Origin: Rickettsiales bacterium
GTDB taxonomy: Bacteria > Pseudomonadota > Alphaproteobacteria > Rickettsiales > Deianiraeaceae
DNA: 5,026 nt
Reading direction: 5' to 3'
Assembly (NCBI GenBank): GCA_947485035.1
Contig: CANKQN010000074.1
Span: 1-5,026 of the forward strand
This document shows, piece after piece, positions 1 to 4,616 of this stretch. The notes beneath the pieces are model-generated. The model had not been told where the DNA came from and ran no database searches. It worked only from the letters and a program-made list of their open reading frames with translations. The translations under genes were made by a program, and so were the position numbers. Each line of letters begins with the position of its first letter. The first letter of the stretch is position 1.

Positions 1-306
1 AATTTCGCTTGTGAAAGGGTGGTTGTAACGCATTGAAACATGAACTTTGAATTCGCTTCCCAAAAGTTTTTGAAGGGCGTTTGCTTGGTTTTGGGTGTTT
101 TCTAGGATTGGGCTTTTGCCTCCCATTTTGTCATATTCCCTAGTCGACTTCCTGAACCTTAGCGTTGAAATTAAGAAGGCAAGAGCAAGACGAAACGGTA
201 GTGGCAGGGGAATTATGTATTTATCGCGAAATAAATTAAAAAGAAAAAAACGAACTTGGTTTCGGGCGTTTGGTCCGCCTAAATTGCAAAGAATTACATG
301 TTTCAT
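1..306 (-). CDS. hemH: Ferrochelatase, N-terminal 102 codons (3' end beyond left edge)
   Basis: Ferrochelatase inserts ferrous iron into protoporphyrin IX, the last step of protohaem synthesis, usually at the inner face of the cytoplasmic membrane. Translating the minus strand from ATG at 306-304 gives an uninterrupted frame to base 1. Family landmarks are in order: NLGGP at residues 8-12 (the usual following Asp is Asn), FLFNLFRDKYIIPLP at 21-35, the signature GGKSPI at 62-67 with ILENTQNQANAL after it, and MRYNHP at 92-97. The catalytic His and Glu of the later domain lie outside the window. The start is supported by AGGG at 319-316, 9 nt upstream, inside the end of smpB. The gene begins 4 bp after the smpB stop, so the two are almost certainly co-transcribed and perhaps translationally coupled. 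The full protein should be roughly 300-350 residues, so about a third is seen. The identification is secure from the motifs alone. Confidence 0.93.
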   Translation of the reverse strand, partial: MKHVILCNLGGPNARNQVRFFLFNLFRDKYIIPLPLPFRLALAFLISTLRFRKSTREYDKMGGKSPILENTQNQANALQKLLGSEFKVHVSMRYNHPFTSEI

Positions 307-310
307 ATTT

Positions 311-814
311 TTATACCCTAGATGATTCCTTAATTTCTTGTCTTTCTTGGCGTTTCATATCGTTTTCTTTAAGGGTTTGGCGTTTATCGTGTAATTTTTT
401 TCCTTTTGCAAGGGCAATTTCCATTTTAACCTTTTGCCTTTTGTTAATATAAAGCGAAAGGGCGACGGCGGTGAAGCCTCCTGTTTTGATTTTCCCCGCA
501 ATTTTTGCAATTTCAGATTTATTCAAAAGCAGTTTTTTTGGGCGTTTGGTTTCGAATTTCTGTGCTTCAAGGGTTGCGTGTGAATAGTTCTGAATTGTGC
601 AGTTAAGAATTTCAACCTCCATATTTTTTGTAATATAAACATAGCTTTCGGAAATATCAACTTTGCCAAGGCGAATTGATTTTACTTCTGCACCTTTTAA
701 AACAATTCCGGCTTCGAATGTGTCGTAAGTAAAATAATTAAACCGTGCTTTTTTGTTCACGATTCTCATCTGATTTTGTGCCTTAACCTGTGCTTTTGTT
801 GGAATTTGTGCCAT
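311..814 (-). CDS. smpB: SsrA-binding protein SmpB
   Basis: SmpB binds tmRNA and carries it into the A site of stalled ribosomes for trans-translation. The 167-residue product shows the whole family: NKKARFNYF at 20-28, EAGIVLKGAEVKSIRLGK at 34-51 (beta-barrel core), RPKKLLLNKSEI at 91-102, and AKGKKLHDKR at 136-145 leading into the basic C-terminal tail that enters the mRNA channel. Length is slightly above the usual 150-160. The start is uncertain. ATG at 814 has no Shine-Dalgarno, but a promoter candidate lies just upstream. An in-frame ATG at 769 (residue 16) has AAGG 11 nt before it and would give a more typical 152-residue protein starting four residues before NKKA. It sits between rpoH (61-bp gap) and hemH (4-bp gap). 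SmpB works with tmRNA, whose gene is not in this window. Confidence 0.97.
   Translation of the reverse strand: MAQIPTKAQVKAQNQMRIVNKKARFNYFTYDTFEAGIVLKGAEVKSIRLGKVDISESYVYITKNMEVEILNCTIQNYSHATLEAQKFETKRPKKLLLNKSEIAKIAGKIKTGGFTAVALSLYINKRQKVKMEIALAKGKKLHDKRQTLKENDMKRQERQEIKESSRV
316..319 (-). promoter_or_regulatory. Ribosome binding site of hemH
   Basis: AGGG on the minus strand lies 9 nt before the hemH ATG and inside the last codons of smpB. It supports ATG at 306 as the hemH start and suggests coupling to smpB translation. It is one of the few recognisable Shine-Dalgarno matches in the window. Confidence 0.55.
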
Positions 815-834
815 TGCTTTTGTAACTTTTTTAG

Positions 835-863
835 ATTGTTGAGTAAGTGAGTTTGATTGTCAA
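835..863 (-). promoter_or_regulatory. Candidate housekeeping promoter of smpB-hemH
   Basis: On the minus strand a perfect TTGACA (863-858) is followed after exactly 17 nt by AACAAT (840-835; four of six matches to TATAAT). Transcription would begin near 828, leaving a leader of about 14 nt before ATG 814, or about 60 nt before the alternative ATG 769. It lies wholly in the rpoH-smpB gap, so smpB-hemH can be expressed separately from rpoH. The -35 is strong and the -10 mediocre. Confidence 0.5.
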
Positions 864-877
864 GAATTTTACTCACT
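846..877 (-). repeat. Inverted repeat at the end of rpoH
   Basis: AGTGAGT at 846-852 and ACTCACT at 871-877 form a perfect 7-bp inverted repeat with an 18-nt loop. The right arm overlaps the rpoH stop codon (878-876). Further GTTG/CAAC pairing outside the arms is possible. No T-run follows on either strand, so it does not look like an intrinsic terminator. The -35 box of the smpB promoter candidate sits in the loop. It may be a weak attenuator, an operator or chance. Confidence 0.35.
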
Positions 878-1727
878 AAACAACTTTACGCATTTTCCTT
901 AACGCTTCCACTTCAATTTGCCTCACCCTTTCAATCGAAATTCGAAATTCGTTGGCAAGCTCCAGAAGTGTGGAGGTTTTTTTGGTTAAAAAGCGTTTTG
1001 TAATTATAGTTTTTTCACGATCGTTTAATTTTGCAAATCCTTTCGCGATGATGTGTTTATGTGCTTGAACTTTTTCCTCCTCAATACAATTTTCTTCGGG
1101 CGTTGGAACATCAGACCGCGTTACATCTACGATGGTTTGGGAGTATTCAAATTCGTCGCTAATTTTAACATCAAGGGAATTTCCGTTTGAATTAAGAGCG
1201 GTTGATATATCAATTATTTCAGATTCCTCCACACTGAAAAGATTTGAAAGCCTTTTTGTTGTAACACCATTTTCGCCGTGAATTTTCCGTAAAGACGCCT
1301 TTGCTTTTCCAAGATTGAACAGGATTTTCTTTTGAGTAGTGCCAAGACTAATTTTCAATATTGAAGATGATTTTAAAATGAATTCCTGAATTGAGGATTT
1401 GATCCATAAATTTGCATAAGTTACAAACTTCACATTTTTTTCCGCAGAAAAATTCTTTAAGGCCTTTAAAAGACCAATATTACCCTCAGAAATGATATCC
1501 CACACATTGTTGTAATACTTCTGAAACTGCATCGCAATTCGAACTACTACCCTTAAGTGAGCCTCCGCAACTTTTTTTCCTGCAAGCGAGTTGCCTCCCT
1601 GAAAAGCTTTTAGAAGAGATTTTTCTTCCGTATCAGTTAACATTGGTATTGAATTTACGAATGAGATGTAATTTGAAAGTTCGGCAGAAGAATTTAAAGA
1701 AGGCTTGGATAAAATGATATTATTCAT
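876..1727 (-). CDS. rpoH: RNA polymerase heat-shock sigma factor (sigma-32, RpoH)
   Basis: RpoH directs RNA polymerase to heat-shock promoters (chaperones, proteases). The 283-residue product has sigma region 1.2 at about 17-45, region 2 from EAHLRVVVRIAMQFQKYY (55-72) through the core-binding SEGNIGLLKAL (80-90) to the -10 recognition and melting part FVTYANLWIKSSIQEFIL (101-118), and region 4 at about 233-282 with a helix-turn-helix ending SIERVRQIEVEALRKMRK. QKKILFNLGKAK at 132-143 matches the RpoH box, which separates sigma-32 from RpoD and other group-2 factors. No region 1.1 is present and the length is normal for RpoH. The chosen ATG (1727-1725) has no good Shine-Dalgarno but lies about 27 nt after a near-consensus promoter. 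It is divergent from the acyl-CoA synthetase gene and upstream of smpB on the same strand. The RpoH box reads FNLGKAK where FNLRRLK is common, a modest deviation. Confidence 0.95.
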   Translation of the reverse strand: MNNIILSKPSLNSSAELSNYISFVNSIPMLTDTEEKSLLKAFQGGNSLAGKKVAEAHLRVVVRIAMQFQKYYNNVWDIISEGNIGLLKALKNFSAEKNVKFVTYANLWIKSSIQEFILKSSSILKISLGTTQKKILFNLGKAKASLRKIHGENGVTTKRLSNLFSVEESEIIDISTALNSNGNSLDVKISDEFEYSQTIVDVTRSDVPTPEENCIEEEKVQAHKHIIAKGFAKLNDREKTIITKRFLTKKTSTLLELANEFRISIERVRQIEVEALRKMRKVV

Positions 1728-1753
1728 ACACCAAAAAACAATTTTATGAAAAA

Positions 1754-1783
1754 AATATAGTTGGTGAAAAAATAAAATTCAAG
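1754..1783 (-). promoter_or_regulatory. Promoter of rpoH, housekeeping type with a sigma-32-like -35
   Basis: On the minus strand CTTGAA (1783-1778) is followed after 17 nt by CTATAT (1760-1755). This differs at one base from the alphaproteobacterial housekeeping pattern CTTGAC-17-CTATAT. In E. coli terms it reads TTGAAT-17-TATATT. The single deviation makes the -35 identical to the sigma-32 hexamer CTTGAA, and CC lies 13 nt after it, where a heat-shock -10 would begin. Transcription would start near 1747, about 20 nt before the rpoH ATG. Confidence 0.6.
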
Positions 1784-1830
1784 TGTATTTTTAAACTTTA
1801 TTTTTTCAAATGTTAAACATCACGCAATAC

Positions 1831-1858
1831 TTGACATTTCGTTTGGCATATTTAAAAT
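1831..1858 (+). promoter_or_regulatory. Promoter of the acyl-CoA synthetase gene
   Basis: Perfect TTGACA at 1831-1836 is followed after 16 nt by TAAAAT at 1853-1858 (five of six matches). The start of transcription would be near 1865, 20 nt before ATG 1885. The site lies inside the 75-bp 5' extension of the longest reading frame (from 1810). This is a main reason for choosing the later start. Confidence 0.55.
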
Positions 1859-1884
1859 ATAGTTATTTATTACAAAATACAGCG

Positions 1885-3501
1885 ATGAAAAGCTTTCAAT
1901 CATTTTTCACACAATTTCCAAATTCCTTTATTCAAAACGGGAAGCATAAAATTTCATATGTCGATTTTTTTCGTCACTCGCAAAACCTTCAAAAAGCCTT
2001 TGCATTTTATGGTATTGCCCAAGGCGAAATATTAGCAATTGTTTCACAACCTTGCATTGAATGGATTTTGTGCGATGTTGCCTGCATAAAATCCCAAATT
2101 GTAACAATTCCTCTGTTTCACAATTCATCAAGTCAAACTTTGACATTTCAATTTCAAGATGCAAAACCTCAGCATATTATTCTTGAAAACGACGAAGTTT
2201 TGGAGAAAATCCTCGCTTGTGTGGAGTATAAATTCAGCAACATTTTTCTTATTCACAAAAGCAAGAAATTCCCTGAAATTAAAACAATTTGGCAAATTAT
2301 TGAAGAACATCATGAAGTTGAGCTTTTAAATCACGAAATTTCACAAAGCGAAGTTGCAACGATAATTTACACATCGGGAACATCGGGCTCACCAAAGGGT
2401 GTAGTATTGACATTCCTCAACCTCGCACACCAAATTTCAGATATTCACACTGCTTTTTTCAATGCAAAAGAAGGGCATACGGCAATTTCAATTCTGCCAC
2501 TCGCCCATGTGTATCAGCGAACTATTATCCACTTTTTTCTTTCCAAGGGTGTGAATATTATTTTTGTGAATGATATAACAAATGTTTTAAGATATATTAC
2601 CAAAATTGAACCAAATCTTATAACAATCGTTCCACGTGTTTTAGAAAAAGTCTACTCCAAAATTAAAAGCCAAATTGAAGACAAGCCACGAATGTTGCGG
2701 AAACTTCTTCTACCTCTTTTTGAAATTGCGTCAAGCAATCCACAACCAAACATGTTGGCTCGCACAATTTTGGAGGCAACAATTTTCAAAAAAGTGCGAA
2801 GGATTTTCGGAAGGAACATGGCTTGCATTGTTTGTGGTGGTGCGAAGTTAAACGAGCGTGAGGAAATTTTCTTTCGAAACGCAAAACTGCCGTTTTTTCA
2901 AGGATATGGAATGACAGAATGTTCACCAGTGATAGCTTCCAATATTACAACGGATGATAAAATTTTCACAGTTGGCAAACCCTTTTCAAGTGTTGAAGTG
3001 TGTATTTCAGAAGTTGGGGAAATTTGCGTTCGTGGTGGAAGTATTTTCAGCGGATACCTTAACCACGAAAAGAGAAATCCACAGGAATTTTTCCACACGG
3101 GAGACCTTGGCAAGCTTAATTCTGACGGCTTTTTGTCCGTTACTGGAAGACTTAAAGACCAATGCAAAAATGCGAACGGAAAGTTTGTTGATATTGTGAA
3201 AATTGAGGGGCTTTTGAACGAGATTTCCGGCGTTGAAAATTCGTGCGTCATTGCAGAGGGCAAGCCATACACTGTAGCGATTTTATTCACACAGCGAACG
3301 GACTTTGAAGCAATTATGAAGGCGATGCATGACATTAACAGCAAGCTGGAACACTGGGAACGTGTGCAATATATTCACACAACAATTGAAAAACCAACGG
3401 TTGAAAACGGCATCATTACACCATCAATGAAAATTCGCAGGAATGATATTGTGAAAAAATATTGCGTTGAAATTGAAGGGTTGTATAGCAAGAAGCGATA
3501 A
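1885..3501 (+). CDS. Long-chain fatty-acid--CoA ligase (AMP-binding, FAA1/FadD15-like)
   Basis: It is predicted to activate long-chain fatty acids with ATP and CoA through an acyl-adenylate, feeding phospholipid synthesis or beta-oxidation. Numbered from ATG 1885 (538 residues), it shows ISYVDFF at 23-29, the P-loop YTSGTSGSPKG at 162-172, the adenylate motif GYGMTE at 340-345, TGD at 405-407, GRLKDQCKNANGK at 421-433, and VENGIITPSMKIRR at 506-519, where Lys516 matches the catalytic lysine. The last motif is typical of the long-chain (COG1022) subfamily. At 538 residues it is shorter than the usual 600 or so. The frame stays open back to ATG 1810 (563 residues), but those 25 residues resemble nothing in the family and contain a promoter. 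Neither start has a Shine-Dalgarno. It is divergent from rpoH and convergent with the virB2-like gene. Chain-length preference cannot be read from sequence. Confidence 0.92.
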   Translation: MKSFQSFFTQFPNSFIQNGKHKISYVDFFRHSQNLQKAFAFYGIAQGEILAIVSQPCIEWILCDVACIKSQIVTIPLFHNSSSQTLTFQFQDAKPQHIILENDEVLEKILACVEYKFSNIFLIHKSKKFPEIKTIWQIIEEHHEVELLNHEISQSEVATIIYTSGTSGSPKGVVLTFLNLAHQISDIHTAFFNAKEGHTAISILPLAHVYQRTIIHFFLSKGVNIIFVNDITNVLRYITKIEPNLITIVPRVLEKVYSKIKSQIEDKPRMLRKLLLPLFEIASSNPQPNMLARTILEATIFKKVRRIFGRNMACIVCGGAKLNEREEIFFRNAKLPFFQGYGMTECSPVIASNITTDDKIFTVGKPFSSVEVCISEVGEICVRGGSIFSGYLNHEKRNPQEFFHTGDLGKLNSDGFLSVTGRLKDQCKNANGKFVDIVKIEGLLNEISGVENSCVIAEGKPYTVAILFTQRTDFEAIMKAMHDINSKLEHWERVQYIHTTIEKPTVENGIITPSMKIRRNDIVKKYCVEIEGLYSKKR

Positions 3502-3535
3502 AATTCTCGTGAAGTGTGGCGGTTCGCTTATCGCT
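3494..3535. repeat. Inverted repeat between the convergent synthetase and pilin genes
   Basis: AGCGATAA (3494-3501, including the synthetase stop codon) and TTATCGCT (3528-3535) form a perfect 8-bp inverted repeat with a 26-nt loop. It fills most of the 46-bp gap between two convergent genes, where a shared terminator would be expected. No T-tract follows on either strand, so it is not a standard intrinsic terminator, and the long loop makes it weak. Confidence 0.35.
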
Positions 3536-3547
3536 GAAACATTAGGA

Positions 3548-4045
3548 TTAATATCCAATTTCAGGACATTTTTCCCGAATCATTTGACTGGGGGTTTTGG
3601 TCACAATTTTTGCGGTATCGCCAGATGTGTCAATTACTTGTGTTGCTCTTGGAAGTATTGCAATTACAATTGAAACGGCACCAAATACAAGACCAATTCC
3701 AACGGCAGTTATAACGAATATTTGCCAAGAAACCTTTCCCATAAAGAATAAAATTCCCCAAGCAAAAATTGAAAGAGCAAAAATTACCCGTGCAATTTTA
3801 CCGGTCAAAACAACGATCAACAGGCAGATGAAGTAATCGACGGTGTTGTCGTTTCGAGTTGTCACGCCATTGATTGTTTCTGTTCTATTGTCTTTGTTTA
3901 TTTGACTGGAGTCAATGTTATCCAAGCTTTGCGAGTTTCTATCCGCAAAAGATTGCGTTTGAATTGTGAGGATTACAAGTGCCGACAACATAATTCCATA
4001 GATCGATTTCAGTTTCTCACGAAGGTTGCGCATCCAGTATTTCAT
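3548..4045 (-). CDS. VirB2/TrbC-family type IV secretion pilin, orphan
   Basis: VirB2-type proteins are the major pilin subunits of type IV secretion or conjugation systems, exported and then embedded in the inner membrane. The 165-residue product begins with a signal peptide: basic N-region (KYWMRNLREKLK), hydrophobic core at about 16-28, and probable cleavage after SFA (residue 34). A polar Asn/Ser/Thr/Asp-rich linker spans 35-69. The family hairpin then follows: hydrophobic segment 71-80, LTGKIARVIFALSIFAWGILF with the first membrane helix at about 83-102, the turn MGKVSW (102-107), and the second helix at about 108-131 with GIGLVFGAVSIV. A tail of about 34 residues (132-165) ends near Cys160 and is longer than in most VirB2 proteins; Cys74 is the only other cysteine. 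GGAAA just before ATG 4045 supports this start. No other secretion gene is in the window. I leave the symbol empty because virB2 and trbC cannot be told apart here. Confidence 0.8.
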   Translation of the reverse strand: MKYWMRNLREKLKSIYGIMLSALVILTIQTQSFADRNSQSLDNIDSSQINKDNRTETINGVTTRNDNTVDYFICLLIVVLTGKIARVIFALSIFAWGILFFMGKVSWQIFVITAVGIGLVFGAVSIVIAILPRATQVIDTSGDTAKIVTKTPSQMIREKCPEIGY

Positions 4046-4090
4046 TAAATTTCCATTTATTTATTTAGATATTTGGAAAATGTCAAGGAA

Positions 4091-4099
4091 ATTATCGCA
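4091..4099 (-). promoter_or_regulatory. Possible extended -10 promoter of the pilin gene
   Basis: On the minus strand TGCGATAAT (4099-4091) matches the extended -10 form TGN-TATAAT with one mismatch. It would start transcription near 4084, giving a leader of about 39 nt that keeps the GGAAA ribosome site. No good -35 lies upstream. A perfect TTGACA at 4086-4081 is the competing element, but its best -10 at 17 nt (TAAATA, 4063-4058) would place the start inside the ribosome site. Confidence 0.3.
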
Positions 4100-4223
4100 C
4101 GTGTTTCTTACTGTATGTTATAAATTAAAAATGGAAAATTTGTACCATTTGTGATGAAATAAATAATAATGTAATAAATCGGTTATTTTCCTTGCTTTTT
4201 ATTTTTTTTCACGAATTGATTAA

Positions 4224-4250
4224 TTGTTAATAATAACAATAACATATACT
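4224..4250 (+). promoter_or_regulatory. Tentative promoter of the cold-shock gene
   Basis: TATACT at 4245-4250 is a good -10 hexamer. The best -35 is TTGTTA at 4224-4229, only 15 nt away. Transcription would begin around 4256-4258, at or next to the ATG, implying a nearly leaderless mRNA. A longer leader from an undetected promoter farther up cannot be excluded. Confidence 0.3.
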
Positions 4251-4257
4251 TTACAAA

Positions 4258-4464
4258 ATGACACAAACAGGAACAGTTAAATGGTTTAACTCTACAAAAG
4301 GATACGGATTCATCGCACCAGATGACAGCTCAAAAGATATCTTTGTACACTTAAGCGCAGTAACAAAAAGCGGAATTTCGAATTTGAGAGACGGTCAAAA
4401 AGTTTCATACACAATTGAAGAAAGCCAAGGCAAGCAATCTGCTATCAACCTTAAAACACTATAA
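4258..4464 (+). CDS. Cold-shock domain protein (CspA family)
   Basis: This is a single-domain cold-shock protein of 68 residues, a full-length member of a family that binds single-stranded RNA or DNA and acts as an RNA chaperone. GTVKWFN at 5-11, the RNP1 motif KGYGFI at 14-19 (Tyr where Phe is usual) and RNP2 DIFVHL at 27-32 are all present, followed by the typical LRDGQKVSYTIEESQGKQSAINL. The start at ATG 4258 places MTQTGTVKWFN as expected for the family. There is no Shine-Dalgarno: the preceding bases are ACTTTACAAA. The gene is monocistronic, with a hairpin and an intrinsic terminator behind it. Family paralogues are numerous, so I give no specific symbol, and whether it is cold-induced cannot be judged. 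Confidence 0.96.
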   Translation: MTQTGTVKWFNSTKGYGFIAPDDSSKDIFVHLSAVTKSGISNLRDGQKVSYTIEESQGKQSAINLKTL

Positions 4465-4474
4465 TGTTTGAGGT

Positions 4475-4505
4475 GTAGTGGCGGCGATTTTCTCGCTTCC
4501 ACTAC
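4475..4505 (+). terminator. Strong hairpin just after the cold-shock gene
   Basis: GTAGTGG (4475-4481) pairs perfectly with CCACTAC (4499-4505), and GCGA (4484-4487) pairs with TCGC (4493-4496). One mismatch and one G-U pair separate the two stretches, and TTTTC forms the loop. The stem starts 10 bases past the stop codon. The following bases (GACTTTCCT) make only a weak U-tract, so it may pause or partly terminate polymerase, or protect the 3' end of the cold-shock mRNA. Confidence 0.5.
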
Positions 4506-4571
4506 GACTTTCCTAAAATACACTCTAAAAATCGATTCGAATTGAAAGATTTCAAATAACAACTCACACGC

Positions 4572-4606
4572 AAAAATACAATCCACAATATCTGTATTGT
4601 ATTTTT
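4572..4606. terminator. Bidirectional intrinsic terminator (cold-shock gene / trpD)
   Basis: AAAAATACAAT (4572-4582) and ATTGTATTTTT (4596-4606) form a perfect 11-bp inverted repeat. ACA/TGT pairing inside, beyond a CC bulge, lengthens the stem. Read on either strand the stem ends in a run of T (six on the plus strand, five on the minus). It lies between two convergent genes, 10 bp past the trpD stop on the minus strand and about 107 bp past the cold-shock stop, as a shared terminator should. The stem is AT-rich, so its strength is moderate. Confidence 0.7.
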
Positions 4607-4616
4607 TACCAAACTC

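Larger units (their letters stand above)
4046..4257. other. AT-rich divergent intergenic region (pilin / cold-shock gene)
   Basis: This 212-bp stretch separates two divergently transcribed genes and must hold both promoters. It is extremely A+T-rich, with a T-run near 4196-4209 and a small imperfect hairpin at 4129-4150 (AAATGG/CCATTT). I found no open frame with recognisable protein similarity and no RNA gene in it. Confidence 0.6.

Noticed and set aside
95..452. Two plus-strand open frames (95-325 and 270-452)
   Set aside because: Both lie opposite hemH and smpB, whose minus-strand translations match conserved families throughout. They are shadow frames.
1831..1863. TTGACA with TATAGT (1858-1863) as the synthetase promoter
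   Set aside because: The 21-nt spacing is too long. TAAAAT at 1853-1858 gives a normal 16-nt spacing with the same -35.
2898..3344. 148-codon open frame on the minus strand opposite the acyl-CoA synthetase
   Set aside because: It is antisense to conserved motifs of the synthetase (GYGMTE to the C-terminal domain), its translation is low-complexity and resembles no family, and it has no ribosome site.
3467..3673. Plus-strand frame whose translation contains KILVKCGGSLI, reminiscent of an amino-acid kinase N-terminus
   Set aside because: The similarity is one short stretch, the rest is unrelated, and the frame overlaps the ends of two real genes (synthetase and pilin) in other frames.
4058..4086. 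TTGACA-17-TAAATA as the main promoter of the pilin gene
   Set aside because: The -35 is perfect, but the -10 matches poorly and the predicted RNA start would fall within the GGAAA ribosome site of the gene.
4129..4150. AAATGG/CCATTT inverted repeat in the intergenic region
   Set aside because: Six mostly A-T pairs around a 10-nt loop are expected by chance in such AT-rich DNA. No T-run or conserved context supports a function.
4395..4586. 63-codon minus-strand frame over the cold-shock gene end and its 3' region
   Set aside because: It overlaps the cold-shock coding sequence and both hairpins and has no recognisable similarity or ribosome site.
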